Source of the DNA: JADJXM01 sp937967285
GTDB taxonomy: Bacteria; Acidobacteriota; Blastocatellia; RBC074
Direction: 5' to 3'
Assembly (NCBI GenBank): GCA_050249535.1
Contig: JBFWQI010000005.1
Span: 62,001 to 126,000, forward strand
Length of the DNA: 64,000 bases
Shown here in pieces: positions 12,524-22,938 of this stretch (positions are counted from its first letter, which is position 1; the number at the start of each line of letters is the position of its first letter). Under the pieces are notes generated by a model. The model was not told the origin of the DNA. It made no database searches and saw only the letters and a list, made by a program, of their open reading frames with translations. The position numbers and the translations under genes were made by a program.

Positions 12524-13942
12524 ATGGGCTTAGAAGGATTCACGCGCAACGCCCGCAAGCTGATGCTGGCGAATGCTTTATTGATGTTCATGGCGGTCGG
12601 GATCAGGGCGGCGCCCGCCTCGGACGCTGTGGCGTTGTATTTCGCCTTCGATTCGGCAGTGCCGTGGCCTCAATCGCCGACCAGTCTGCTGGTTCAATCG
12701 CCCAGTTTTGTCAGCGTCCCGGCAGGGGCGGTGCTCGAGGTCCACCTGCTGCGTGACGGGGCGCCGATCTCCACCAGCCGGCTGGTCTTTCAGCAGGCAT
12801 ACCAGAACAACTATCTTGTACCGGCGGTGCCGGTTGCGTCGTTCATTCCGATCGGGGCTCAGCCGAGCGCGGGGCAGCCGCTGCCGGGAGCCTCTCTCGT
12901 GCCGGGATCGGTCGATCTGGCGCAGATCTCGCAGGCGCCGGCGAAATACAGGCTGATGTGGGTGCTCTCGACGGGAATTATGGGAACGCCGGGGCGTGCC
13001 ATTGCGACCGGATCCTCGCTGAGCCTGATCGATCTCAAGTATGCGGCGGTCTCCTCGGCCGCGCTGGTCGGGGACCAGAAACCGGGATCGGTGCTCTTTT
13101 TCAACCGCTATTCATCGAGCGCGAGCAACCCTGCCGTCGAGGACACGAGGCTGAGCATCACCAACACCAGCCCGCTCTCGAACGTCAACATCCTGATGTT
13201 CCTGGTCGATTCATCGACATGCCAGGTCTCGAGCCTGAGTTTCTGTCTGGCTGCTCAGCAGTCTTTCAATGTCCAGATGAGCGATCTGGATCCCGGCGTC
13301 AAAGGGTATGTCATGGCGCTGGCGGTCAATTCAAACGGCGAGCCGATCCAGTTCAACTGGCTGACCGGCAATGCGGTTGTCCGCCAGCCGGCGGCCACCA
13401 GCGGCAGGCCGTATGCTTCGATCCTGAGCGCCTATGCCGTAGCCAGGCGCAAGAACGAGATCGTCAAGAACGTCAACGGCGTGGCCGAGCTGATCTTCAA
13501 CGATGGAGAATACGACCGGCTGCCGGGGCAGATCGCGTTCGATTCGGTTCCGAGCCAGGTCAATGCCATCAACTCGACCGTCTTTGCGCTCTATCGGCCG
13601 CTCGCGGATCTGACCGGAGGAGTCTCGAACTTCGGCGTGCAGCTCGCCGGCTGGGGAATGGATGCGCAGAGCCAGGTGATTTCGTCTTCGGCCGGGCTGA
13701 CGATGGCCTGTTACAGGGATTTCACGCTGGCCTCGCTCAGGCTCAGTCCGATTCCGATCGGGCAGTTTCTGACGCCGGGGAACACGGCATGGTTCGTCGC
13801 GTCGCCGAACGATCTGCTGCCGCTGATGGGCGCACAATTCAATTCCGGCGAGTTCAACAGCGGAAGCAACGGCAGGTCGCTCAATTTCGCGGCCGAGTAT
13901 CGTATCCAGGTTCCGGTGGCGCCGGTTCAGTGCAATCAGTGA
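12524..13942 (+). CDS. Exported protein of unknown function
   Basis: 472 residues with a signal peptide (hydrophobic core about residues 14-30, ending near AAP). The mature part is rich in Ser, Ala, Val and Pro and reads as beta-sheet; two Cys pairs could form disulfides. I do not recognise any domain. The start at 12524 is favoured because GGGGAGG lies seven bases upstream and the signal peptide begins there; an in-frame extension to 12413 lacks these. It stands alone, divergent from pspA and convergent with hemA. Confidence 0.65.
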   Translation: MGLEGFTRNARKLMLANALLMFMAVGIRAAPASDAVALYFAFDSAVPWPQSPTSLLVQSPSFVSVPAGAVLEVHLLRDGAPISTSRLVFQQAYQNNYLVPAVPVASFIPIGAQPSAGQPLPGASLVPGSVDLAQISQAPAKYRLMWVLSTGIMGTPGRAIATGSSLSLIDLKYAAVSSAALVGDQKPGSVLFFNRYSSSASNPAVEDTRLSITNTSPLSNVNILMFLVDSSTCQVSSLSFCLAAQQSFNVQMSDLDPGVKGYVMALAVNSNGEPIQFNWLTGNAVVRQPAATSGRPYASILSAYAVARRKNEIVKNVNGVAELIFNDGEYDRLPGQIAFDSVPSQVNAINSTVFALYRPLADLTGGVSNFGVQLAGWGMDAQSQVISSSAGLTMACYRDFTLASLRLSPIPIGQFLTPGNTAWFVASPNDLLPLMGAQFNSGEFNSGSNGRSLNFAAEYRIQVPVAPVQCNQ

Positions 13943-13954
13943 GGGGCGGCGCGC

Positions 13955-15229
13955 TCACTTTCTGCCGTCGTGATTGTAGAAATCCTTCCAGGCTTCGAGG
14001 ATCGAGGAATGGCCGTCCTCTGATTCGCGCAATTTTCTGATCATGGGTTGCGTGAAGCGGTTGACTATCGCATTGACGAGGGTCTCGAGCGCCTCCTCCT
14101 GATTTTGGTCGAGGTGGCCGAGCCGTTTCCGGCTCCTTTCGAGCTCCGCGAACGCCATTTCGGCGGCCTGTTTGCGCAGGGCGCCGATGACGGCATTGAG
14201 GTCGCCCTCGGCGTGAGAGATGAGGAACCTCTCAGCCTCGGCGGTGATGATGGCTTCGGCTCGTTCAGCTTCACGCTGACGTTCGGTCCTGTTCGATTCC
14301 GCGATCGACTCCAGATCGTCGACATCGAAGACGAAAACGTTGTCGATCGATCCGATGCTGGGATCGATGTTGCGCGGCACCGAGATGTCGATAAGCAGCA
14401 TCGGCCGGTTGCGGCGCGCTCCGAGCGCGCGGCGGATCTGATCCGGGTGAATGATGTAGCTGGTCGCTCCGGTCGAGCAGAGCAGGATGTCCGCCTCGGG
14501 CAGGCGTTTCTCGTAATCGTCGAACGAGACGGGCTCTCCTCCAAGTTCGTCGGCCAGCCGGCGGGCGTTCTCGAATGTCCGGTTGGCGATCAGCAGCCTG
14601 CCGGCGCCGTAATTGAGCAGATGTCTCGCGGCCAGTTCAGCCATCTCTCCGGCTCCGACCAGCATGACGGTCGATCCCTGCAGCTTTTCGAAGACCTTTC
14701 TGGCCAGCTCGACGGCCACGAAACTGATCGAGACGGCGCTCGAACCGATCCCCGTCTCGTTCCTCACGCGTTTGGCCACCGCGAAGGCCCTGTTCATCAG
14801 CCGCGTCAGATTGTGACCGACGCTCTGGGCCTCCTGCGCCAGTTGAAATGCTTCCTTGACCTGACCCGTGATCTGCGGTTCACCGATGACCATCGAATCG
14901 AGTGACGATGTAACTCGGAAGATGTGCGTGATGGCTGCCAGGTCGGTGTAATCGTAGCAGTGACGGGCGATCAGGTCGTGATCGGTCTGGTGGAATTCGC
15001 GCAGAAAACGATAGAGATATGAAACGGTCTCGGCGGCGTTCATGTCCCTCGGGCTGGCCGCGATGATCTCGACCCGGTTGCAGGTCGATACCAGAACCGA
15101 TTCGTGCACCGTCTGCCTGTCGACGATCATTTCGAGCGCGGACGATATCCGCGCTTCGGAAAAGGCCAGACGCTCGCGCACCTCGACCGGGGCTGTTTTG
15201 TGACTCAATCCGACTAGAACGATAGCCAT
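13955..15229 (-). CDS. hemA: Glutamyl-tRNA reductase
   Basis: 424 residues, the usual length. It catalyses NADPH reduction of glutamyl-tRNA(Glu) to glutamate-1-semialdehyde, the first committed step of C5-pathway tetrapyrrole synthesis. Visible marks are the N-terminal GLSHKTAPVEVRERLAF, the catalytic Cys50 in STCNRVEI, the NADPH-binding VMLVGAGEMAELAARHL, and the C-terminal dimerisation helix. It follows the HemX/CcsA-like gene by about 50 bp, an arrangement seen in many bacteria. Confidence 0.96.
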   Translation of the reverse strand: MAIVLVGLSHKTAPVEVRERLAFSEARISSALEMIVDRQTVHESVLVSTCNRVEIIAASPRDMNAAETVSYLYRFLREFHQTDHDLIARHCYDYTDLAAITHIFRVTSSLDSMVIGEPQITGQVKEAFQLAQEAQSVGHNLTRLMNRAFAVAKRVRNETGIGSSAVSISFVAVELARKVFEKLQGSTVMLVGAGEMAELAARHLLNYGAGRLLIANRTFENARRLADELGGEPVSFDDYEKRLPEADILLCSTGATSYIIHPDQIRRALGARRNRPMLLIDISVPRNIDPSIGSIDNVFVFDVDDLESIAESNRTERQREAERAEAIITAEAERFLISHAEGDLNAVIGALRKQAAEMAFAELERSRKRLGHLDQNQEEALETLVNAIVNRFTQPMIRKLRESEDGHSSILEAWKDFYNHDGRK

Positions 15230-15280
15230 CTCGATAATTCTTTATGTTGATGATCGATTCCGGTATGACCTGCTCGAGGT

Positions 15281-16117
15281 TCAACCGAACACGTGATAAC
15301 CGCCCAGTGTCCGCGCGCCGAGCCAGGTCAGGAGCACTACCAGGAATCCGAAAATCGACAGCAGGGCCACCCTCCGGCCTCGCCAACCGGCCGTCAGCCG
15401 GTAATGAATAATGAACAGATACACGAGCCAGGTGACCAGAGCCATGACCTCTTTCGGGTCGTTGTGCCAGTAACGGCCGTCGCGCTGGTTGTTCCAGATG
15501 ATGCCCGTCGCCACGCCGAGCGTGAGCAGCACGAAGCCGATCGTCAGCGAACGGTAGCCCATCTCGTCGCAGGTGTTGAGCGCCGGCAGAAGCTGAAAAG
15601 CGCCGCCGATGTTCTTGGCCTTGAGGTCCCGTTCCTGGATCAGATACATCACTCCGCTGACAAAGGTCATGACGAAGGCGGCATACGAAAGAATGACCAG
15701 GATGACATGCGCCGGAAAGATGATCTGCGTCACGGTGCTGGCCGTGATCGCGCCCTCGAGCACCTGCGGCAGCGGATGGTCCGGGGTCTGAATGAGCAGC
15801 GAAGCGAGCGTGAAGATGAAGACCAGCGGCAGCAGAAACGTCGGCAGCGCCCGCGCCTGATAGCGGAGGCTCATGCCGAGGTAGTAGGCCACGATCGCCC
15901 AAGCGATGAGCGAGCTGACCTCTTTCGGATTGACGATCGGAAAGTGTCCGAGCTGCCACCAGTCGACGGCGATCGCCGCCGAATGAACGATGAATCCGAC
16001 CGTGATCAGAGTCTTCAGGTGCCCGTTCCGTTTTTCTGCCTTCGCAGCGAAGAGGATGATTGCGTAAAAGGCGCCCGCCAGATAGAAGAGCAGCGCCAGT
16101 ACCAGTAAGATAGTCAT
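15281..16117 (-). CDS. CcsA/HemX-like cytochrome c assembly membrane protein
   Basis: 278 residues with eight hydrophobic segments. The cytochrome c assembly (CcsA/HemX) family is shown by conserved His residues in membrane loops and by the Trp-rich block IIWNNQRDGRYWHNDPKEV near residue 210, related to the haem-handling WWD region. HemX-type relatives regulate or aid glutamyl-tRNA reductase, and CcsA relatives move haem for c-type cytochromes. The adjacency to hemA favours HemX. The ATG at 16117 was chosen; a GTG three codons upstream (16126) is equally possible. Confidence 0.8.
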   Translation of the reverse strand: MTILLVLALLFYLAGAFYAIILFAAKAEKRNGHLKTLITVGFIVHSAAIAVDWWQLGHFPIVNPKEVSSLIAWAIVAYYLGMSLRYQARALPTFLLPLVFIFTLASLLIQTPDHPLPQVLEGAITASTVTQIIFPAHVILVILSYAAFVMTFVSGVMYLIQERDLKAKNIGGAFQLLPALNTCDEMGYRSLTIGFVLLTLGVATGIIWNNQRDGRYWHNDPKEVMALVTWLVYLFIIHYRLTAGWRGRRVALLSIFGFLVVLLTWLGARTLGGYHVFG

Positions 16118-16193
16118 ATCATGCACCGGGTAATATTCTCGAGGAGGATGATATCACCCGGGCGGGATCTTTGTCAGTCCCCCGGCCGACCTT

Positions 16194-16223
16194 TTGAGAC
16201 TCCGCCGGAGGATGTGTTAAAGT
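16194..16223 (+). promoter_or_regulatory. Possible promoter upstream of proline dehydrogenase
   Basis: TTGAGA (16194-16199) lies 18 bp from TAAAGT (16218-16223), a moderate sigma-70 match, about 40 bp before the start of the proline dehydrogenase gene. No operator is recognised. Confidence 0.35.
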
Positions 16224-16265
16224 GTTCATTCATATCGACATATTCCATATTCAAGCGGACATGAC

Positions 16266-17180
<915 letters not shown>

Positions 17181-17338
17181 TCGCGGCCACATCCCGGCGA
17201 TCCGCGGGCGCTTGCTTTTCTGCGCGTCTGTGGCACAATTCCCCAACCATCAACTGAGCGGCGATCATACCGGAGACGGACTGTAAGAGTTTCCGGGATC
17301 CACCAGCCGATTCGAATCCCACGACAGACAGGAAGACA

Positions 17339-19246
17339 ATGAAGACATCGGTCATTCGATATCGTGTCGCCGATTTTCTTCGTGAATACCAGCCGTTCGA
17401 CGTCCTCGAAATGGAGGATCTGTTGACGCTTTCGGGGACGGGGCGGGTGGTATTCCACGAGGACGATATTCAGCTTTACGCGGCGGGTCAGCCGCGCGAT
17501 GAAAGAATCTGGGTGATCCAGCAGGGACAGGTCGAGATTCTCATCGATACGCCCGCCGGCCCGCAATTGCGCGACATCCTCGAGCCGGGAGACATCATCG
17601 GGCTCGAGACCGGAACCGAAACCCGCACTCACACGGCCAGGACGGCGACGGAAGTGATCCTCTACTGTTTCGATCTCGCACGGTTCGAGGAACTGACGGG
17701 TCGATATCCCGAAGCGATCCGTTATCTGACGGCGCATCTGACCGCAGGATCGAAGCAGACCAAGGCTCTGCAATCGCCGGCAACGCGGGAGCGACTGCTT
17801 TCCGAACGTGAAAGATCCGTCTGGCTCAACTCCGCCGATACTGTTTTGCGTCCGGCCGGGACATGCCCGACGTGTCCGCCCGAGACGACCGTCGGCGAAG
17901 CCGCGAGAAGGCTGAGATCGAGCGGCGGAGACGCGATCGCGGTGATCGACGGGAACGGCTCTCCGATCGGTGCGATCAGCGGCGACGAACTGATGGACGG
18001 GCTCGCGCTCGGGAACCTGCGCGAGGACTGGCCCGTCGGAAAAGTCATGAACGCCGGGATTCCGACGGTCGCCGCTCGAACGGCTCCCCGCGATCTCTGG
18101 CTGAGGATGATCAGCGAAGCCTCGGACCTGATCGCCATAACCGACGACGGAACGTCCGCCTCGCCGCTGCGCGGGTTGATCACGGATCGCGACCTTGAGA
18201 TCGACAGCGGCAGAAATCCGCGGATTCTTCTGCGGCGCCTGGCGAAAGCCTCGAGTGTTGAAGAACTCTCGTATCTGGCCGGAAAAGTGAGGGCATTCAT
18301 CGACGAGACTCTGGCGGGGCCGTCGGCGATCGACTGGTGCGCGAAGTTCAAATCGGCGGCGGACGGCGCCGTGGCGATGCGAGCGCTGGCCATCGCAATC
18401 GATGAACTGGAGCGGGCCGGCCGGAAGTTTCCGGGAGCCGTCTGGTGCGCGGTCTTCTTCGGCGATGCCGGCCGGGCCGATCTTGTCTCATTCGACATGC
18501 CGAGGATCGGCTTGGTTTATGCGGCGGAAGATGATGGTGAGAACTCGCGGTACTTCGATCTGTTGACAGCCAAAACGGCGGCCAAGCTCTGCGCCGCGGG
18601 CATGAAACCCGTCGAGGGGCGGGATCTTTCCGCGCGCTGCGAAGCCGGATGGCGCGACTTTTACTCTGCAATAATTCGTGATCCGATCGGCGGAGATATC
18701 TATCGGAACCGCGAGTATTTCGATTTTCAGTCATTCGACGGAGATCAGAGGATCTGGAGGCGGATCGTGGATGGAGTCGGAGGCGAGATCCGGTCGAGCG
18801 ATGTTTTTCTGCCGATACTCGCCAACGACACGATGGCGAATCAGCCGCCGCTTGCGTTCTATCAGGGAGCGGTGGTCGACTCCGAGGGGCGTTCGAGTTC
18901 GGCGCTCGATCTCGAGCGGGCGATCTTGACGCCTCTCGCTGACGCGGCGCGTGTGCTCGCATTCGGATTGAGGGACTTCGTCTCGGCCGATACGCCCGGC
19001 AGGTTGAGACGTGCGGCCGCGTCATTGCCGCAGTTCGCATCGATCATCGTCGATGCGTCAGAAGCCTGGAGGATTGCTGCCTGTCATCAGGCGCGGGCCG
19101 GCCTCGACGATCAGATGCACCCGGCACACGCCGGTCGCAAGCCCGCGCTGACGAGATTCGACCAGCGAATGATCAAATCGGCATTCGATTCAACTCGCAG
19201 ATTTCTTGAGCTGGCATCCGGCCTGGATTACAGGGAGTTGCGATGA
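17339..19246 (+). CDS. cNMP-binding/CBS/DUF294 nucleotidyltransferase-like regulatory protein
   Basis: 635 residues. Order: a cyclic-nucleotide-binding-like domain (about 15-140, with WVIQQGQVEILID and EPGDIIGLET), two CBS motifs (about 170-300, ending LRGLITDRDLEID), a DUF294 nucleotidyltransferase-like domain (about 320-470) and the helical substrate-binding DUF294_C domain. The nucleotidyltransferase signature, normally GS.GR..Q...SDQD-like, reads FFGDAGRADLVSFDMP. The DxD metal pair therefore appears lost and this domain is probably inactive. The stop overlaps the start of the exonuclease gene by 4 bp (ATGA), a pairing I recall from other bacteria. Confidence 0.8.
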   Translation: MKTSVIRYRVADFLREYQPFDVLEMEDLLTLSGTGRVVFHEDDIQLYAAGQPRDERIWVIQQGQVEILIDTPAGPQLRDILEPGDIIGLETGTETRTHTARTATEVILYCFDLARFEELTGRYPEAIRYLTAHLTAGSKQTKALQSPATRERLLSERERSVWLNSADTVLRPAGTCPTCPPETTVGEAARRLRSSGGDAIAVIDGNGSPIGAISGDELMDGLALGNLREDWPVGKVMNAGIPTVAARTAPRDLWLRMISEASDLIAITDDGTSASPLRGLITDRDLEIDSGRNPRILLRRLAKASSVEELSYLAGKVRAFIDETLAGPSAIDWCAKFKSAADGAVAMRALAIAIDELERAGRKFPGAVWCAVFFGDAGRADLVSFDMPRIGLVYAAEDDGENSRYFDLLTAKTAAKLCAAGMKPVEGRDLSARCEAGWRDFYSAIIRDPIGGDIYRNREYFDFQSFDGDQRIWRRIVDGVGGEIRSSDVFLPILANDTMANQPPLAFYQGAVVDSEGRSSSALDLERAILTPLADAARVLAFGLRDFVSADTPGRLRRAAASLPQFASIIVDASEAWRIAACHQARAGLDDQMHPAHAGRKPALTRFDQRMIKSAFDSTRRFLELASGLDYRELR

Positions 19247-19908
19247 CTGCGCTTCCCGGATTCGTCAGGGAATACCTCTCGCTTTTCGAGGGTGATCAGG
19301 ATGACAGCCTCCCGGCGAGCGATCTGCGCTTCGTGGTTCTCGACACCGAGACGACGGGGCTGGACCCGCGACGCGACAGGATCATCACGATCGGCGCGGT
19401 CGCCGTGATCGACGGGCAGATACTGATCGAGGACTCGATCGAACTGATGCTCAGGCTGGCTTACAACAGTTCGTCGGTCACGGTCCACGGCATCACACGC
19501 GAGGAGGCCAGCGAAGGACTCGACGAACCCGAAGCGCTGTCGCTCTTCCTGCCTTACCTGCGCGACGGCGTGATCGTCGGACACCATATCCTTCACGACG
19601 TTGAGACGCTCAACGCGGCATTGGAGAGGCATTTCGATGTCCGCCTCGCGAATCGCCATCTCGACACGATGGACCTGACTCTGCATCTGAAAGCCGCGGG
19701 AGCTTTCGAGGGCAGGGCGATCGACGGATTTTCACTCGATGCGCTGTGCGATCTGTTCGGTGTGGTGCCTCACGACAGGCACACGGCCGGCGGCGATGCC
19801 TTTATCACCGCGCTCGTCTTTCAGCGCCTGATACGCCTCGGCCGGCGCTTCGGCCGCGACACGCTCGGGGCGCTGACGGAGCCGTTCGTATCCGATGAGA
19901 TTGAATAA
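19243..19908 (+). CDS. DnaQ-like 3'-5' exonuclease (DEDDh)
   Basis: 221 residues. All acidic motifs are visible: ExoI VLDTETTGLDP (Asp and Glu), ExoII IVGHHILHDVETLN, and ExoIII with His, DRHTAGGDA. The core resembles the proofreading subunit epsilon of DNA polymerase III, but the context is not replication. The start overlaps the preceding cNMP/CBS/DUF294 gene, so both proteins are probably made in fixed proportion. The substrate could be DNA, RNA or a small oligonucleotide. Confidence 0.88.
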   Translation: MTALPGFVREYLSLFEGDQDDSLPASDLRFVVLDTETTGLDPRRDRIITIGAVAVIDGQILIEDSIELMLRLAYNSSSVTVHGITREEASEGLDEPEALSLFLPYLRDGVIVGHHILHDVETLNAALERHFDVRLANRHLDTMDLTLHLKAAGAFEGRAIDGFSLDALCDLFGVVPHDRHTAGGDAFITALVFQRLIRLGRRFGRDTLGALTEPFVSDEIE

Positions 19909-19955
19909 GAGCGTCGAGGTTCGGGATCCGGAAGTGAATTGCGGAGAGATTCATT

Positions 19956-20846
19956 TCAACGTCTGACCAGACTGTTGAGGTCTTCGAATACCTGATCAGG
20001 GGTCCATTCGTTGCCGCGATATGTTCTGTATACTTTGCCGTCCGGAGTGATGATCGCGGTTCGTAGTCCGTGAATGATCTGATTGTTTTCCGGCCAATAG
20101 TTGAGACCGAAGAATCCGGCGACGGCTCTGATCTGTTCGGGCGTGCCGGTGGCGAACTCCCAGTTCGTGAAGTCGCCCTTCAAATCTGCCGATCGGTAGT
20201 TGGCGGCATACTTTTTGAGAACTTCAGGCGTGTCGTACTCGGGATCGACCGTGATGCTCAGCAGCGTCGTCTTCGCCCCGAGTTCGGCGGACTGGCGGAC
20301 CTTCTTTTCCAGCTCGGCGAAATTTCTGCTCATCAATGGACAATAATCGGGCAGCGGGCACCTGGTGTAGATGAAGGTCGTGACAAGTATCCGCCCCCGA
20401 TAACTGCCGGTCAATATCTTTTTGCCGTCCTGATTGACGAGGCTGAAATCGGGAAGGGCGGCGCCGACCGATGGTTCGACGCCGCTCTCCTCCGTTTTAT
20501 TGATCAGGCTCGGATCGGCGACCGTCGTCACGATCGGATTCTCGAGCCATGTCTTCTCTCCGTCGACGACCAGCGTGGCCTGAATCTGGGCGCCGTTCTT
20601 CAGTTCGTCATAGACCCACTCATCGTACAGTTTGAGCGGCATGGTCATGGCTTCCATGTAGCCGGGAATCGCCTCGTGCGCGATCGTCACTTCAAGTTTC
20701 GACTTGTCCGCGGCGACCACCTTGCCCCGGATCTCGTATTTTTTCGCCCCCTCGGACGCCGTGGGAGGACCGGATTTGCAGCCTGCGATTGCCATCGCCA
20801 GAGCGATCAGCAGCAGGATCGACCCGGAAAAGGATCTGGTATTCAT
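19956..20846 (-). CDS. SCO1/SenC lipoprotein with N-terminal copper-binding domain
   Basis: 296 residues. A lipobox (AIAGC, Cys23) anchors it in the envelope. Residues about 38-115 form a small beta domain of the CusF-like copper type (PGYMEAMTMPLKL, with Met residues). Residues about 130-296 are an SCO thioredoxin fold with copper ligands CPLPDYC and the downstream His in IIHGLRT. SCO proteins deliver copper to the CuA site of cytochrome oxidase. It begins one base after the HpnI-fusion stop, so it is the last gene of the leftward hopanoid operon. Confidence 0.88.
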   Translation of the reverse strand: MNTRSFSGSILLLIALAMAIAGCKSGPPTASEGAKKYEIRGKVVAADKSKLEVTIAHEAIPGYMEAMTMPLKLYDEWVYDELKNGAQIQATLVVDGEKTWLENPIVTTVADPSLINKTEESGVEPSVGAALPDFSLVNQDGKKILTGSYRGRILVTTFIYTRCPLPDYCPLMSRNFAELEKKVRQSAELGAKTTLLSITVDPEYDTPEVLKKYAANYRSADLKGDFTNWEFATGTPEQIRAVAGFFGLNYWPENNQIIHGLRTAIITPDGKVYRTYRGNEWTPDQVFEDLNSLVRR

Positions 20847-20847
20847 T

Positions 20848-22518
20848 TCAGTTGTTTCCTCCTTTCAGAAGAGTGATTGCAGCATCGCCGGTCTTGCCGG
20901 CAAGAGTAAGTTTACCGCTGCGCAGGACGCGGAAGTTGTCTCCGCGCCATTGAATCTCATCGCCCCGGAAACTGACCAGCCAGATTCCGAAGGTTATCAG
21001 ATCGCGCACCGGCACGAGCCAGAAGAAACGCATCAGAACGAAGTCCCTGAGTCCGTATACTCCGATCAGAAATACCGGCAGGTATCGGATCGCGAGCGTC
21101 AGTCCGAGCATCCCCCAGGCGAACGAAGAGAAGTTCCACGCCGGAAGCGCCAGCACGGCGGCGGCCGTTCCATAGGTCAGAATCAGGCCCCGATAGCCCC
21201 AGGGACGCGAAATCCGCGTCGATCTGCCCCATCGCAACTGGTGACGGAGCATCGCGCTCATCGTCACCGGACCCGAAACGTGCTCGACCACGCAGTCTGA
21301 CAGGACGACCTCATAGCCGGCCCCGGCCGTCAGATTGCCGAGCAGGAAGTCGTCGGCCAGGTAGTCGGCCAGTGCTTTGAATCCGCCGATCGATTCGAGG
21401 ATCTCGCGCCGCGTGGCGATCGTCGATCCGAGCGCGAATGCGATGCCCTCCAGTGCGCGAGACGAGCAGACCTCGGGGCCGAAGGTCGATGAGATGCCGA
21501 TGTTCTCGATCAGACCACCCGCGGTCGTCGCGTGAGTCCCGCGGTAGAGACAGGTCACCATCCCGACCTTTTTATTTTGAAGCGGAGCGACTACGCGCCG
21601 CAGATAATCCGGCTCGACTCTGATATCGCTGTCGACCACCAGCAGGATGTCGTGTTTCGCCAGCGGGTACATGTTGTTCAGATTCGAGACCTTGCGATTG
21701 AGCCCGATCTCGTTCGACGAAACGACCAGTTCGATGTCCCTGTCGGGAAAGTCGCTGATCAGGCGGCGGATGATCTCGACCGCCGGATCGTCTTCATCCC
21801 GCACCCCGAAGATGATCTGGTATTCAGGGTAGTCCTGCCGGCAGAAGCTGGCGAAATTCTCCCAGGCTTCGGTGTCAGCTCCGCGCACGGGTTTGAAGAT
21901 CGTCGCCGGCGGCGTGAAACCGGTCCCCAGCGCTCGCTGCCGCTGCCGATCCCTGAACCAGAGCAGCCCGGCCACGACCGCGATCAGATAGTAGACCACA
22001 GCCGACAGAATGCAGATCAGCAATGCCACACGGATCGCTGCGACCGGCCACTGCAGCAACGACGCGCCCGCATCGTTGCCCGACGGCGAGATGACCGAAA
22101 CGATTCCGCTCAGCAGGTTGCCGGCGCCGGACTCGAAGGTCGACTCGATCCGGCCCGAAAGCGAGACCAGCGAGACTCCCGCGGCGACCAGCAGCGTCCC
22201 GACCCAGCGCTCCTTCGATATCCTTTCGCCCAGAAAAAAGCGCGCTCCGATCGTGTTGGTTATGTAACTGACGGCGGTCAGCGGCACAACGAAGCTCAGA
22301 TCCGCATAGCTGAGCAGGCTGATGAACGAAAAGAATGAGATGGCCATGCAGGCGACGCCCGCGATCAGAAAAGGATTGCGGACCATCCGCAGAAGCGACC
22401 CGATCAGCGCGCGCGGCCTGAACGAGACGTCGCCGATCTGCTGCATTCCGCGCGCCGACAGAATCTCTCCCAATGATGACGCGAGGATCAGACAGGTCAA
22501 AAGCAGAAAGGTCTTCAT
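20848..22518 (-). CDS. hpnI: Fusion of SMR/EamA-like half transporter and HpnI-type glycosyltransferase
   Basis: 556 residues. Residues 1-125 have four membrane helices and resemble the neighbouring SMR-like protein (shared ADLSxVxPxTA and LGERxS). A fifth helix (about 150-175) leads to a GT2 domain with the HpnI/ceramide-glucosyltransferase plan: FKPVRGAD, VVDSDIRVEPDYL (DxD) and HQLRWGRSTR (acceptor motif), then C-terminal helices. HpnI adds GlcNAc to bacteriohopanetetrol, and HpnK deacetylates it; a YdjC/HpnK gene lies two genes upstream. The start at 22518 overlaps the preceding stop (ATGA). The frame is continuous through the junction, so this is a real fusion in the sequence given. Confidence 0.82.
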   Translation of the reverse strand: MKTFLLLTCLILASSLGEILSARGMQQIGDVSFRPRALIGSLLRMVRNPFLIAGVACMAISFFSFISLLSYADLSFVVPLTAVSYITNTIGARFFLGERISKERWVGTLLVAAGVSLVSLSGRIESTFESGAGNLLSGIVSVISPSGNDAGASLLQWPVAAIRVALLICILSAVVYYLIAVVAGLLWFRDRQRQRALGTGFTPPATIFKPVRGADTEAWENFASFCRQDYPEYQIIFGVRDEDDPAVEIIRRLISDFPDRDIELVVSSNEIGLNRKVSNLNNMYPLAKHDILLVVDSDIRVEPDYLRRVVAPLQNKKVGMVTCLYRGTHATTAGGLIENIGISSTFGPEVCSSRALEGIAFALGSTIATRREILESIGGFKALADYLADDFLLGNLTAGAGYEVVLSDCVVEHVSGPVTMSAMLRHQLRWGRSTRISRPWGYRGLILTYGTAAAVLALPAWNFSSFAWGMLGLTLAIRYLPVFLIGVYGLRDFVLMRFFWLVPVRDLITFGIWLVSFRGDEIQWRGDNFRVLRSGKLTLAGKTGDAAITLLKGGNN

Positions 22519-22925
22519 GCCGGTTCGCCGCCCTCCGCCGGCCGCGTGGTCCGCTGCTCGGTTCTCGAAACCACCGCAACCCCGACGCAGATGATGACCG
22601 TTCCCAGCCACCTGACGAATGACACCCTCTCGCCCAGCATCTGCCACGACATGAACGCATTGAGCACATATCCGAAGGCCGTTACCGGCAGAACATAGCT
22701 CAGATCGGCCCACGACAGCGCGATCAGATAGAGTCCGAAGAAGATGCTCAGGATCAGGATTCCGAGCCAGATGTATGGCGTGGTGAAGACCTTCAGGCCG
22801 ATCTGGAAGAGCTCGGCGACATCGAGCGTGTTGACTTCGCCGACCGACCTCATCCCCCTGGTCAGAAACACGTCCCCCAGCGTCTGCGCGCAGATAGCTA
22901 TAAATAAGACGAGGATTGTTCTCAT
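22515..22925 (-). CDS. SMR/EamA-like four-helix half transporter
   Basis: 136 residues with four membrane helices, the size of small multidrug resistance or ArnE/ArnF-type half transporters. Conserved features include the early GDVFLTRGM and the ADLSYVLPVTAFGYVLNA helix. It is clearly related to the N-terminal part of the fused HpnI protein downstream, so the two could form a heterodimer. Its location between HpnK and HpnI suggests a flippase for the glycosyl donor or the hopanoid, by analogy with ArnEF. The ATG at 22925 begins the first helix; a longer in-frame extension is not convincing. Confidence 0.75.
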   Translation of the reverse strand: MRTILVLFIAICAQTLGDVFLTRGMRSVGEVNTLDVAELFQIGLKVFTTPYIWLGILILSIFFGLYLIALSWADLSYVLPVTAFGYVLNAFMSWQMLGERVSFVRWLGTVIICVGVAVVSRTEQRTTRPAEGGEPA

Positions 22926-22938
22926 AATCTGAACCAGA

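Noticed and set aside
17213..17240. TTGCTT and CACAAT as a promoter for the cNMP/CBS gene
   Set aside because: Both boxes match only part of the consensus and the leader would be about 95 nt; too weak to list.
17281..17330. GATTCGAATCCC resembling a tRNA T-loop
   Set aside because: No acceptor, D or anticodon stems can be formed with the surrounding sequence.
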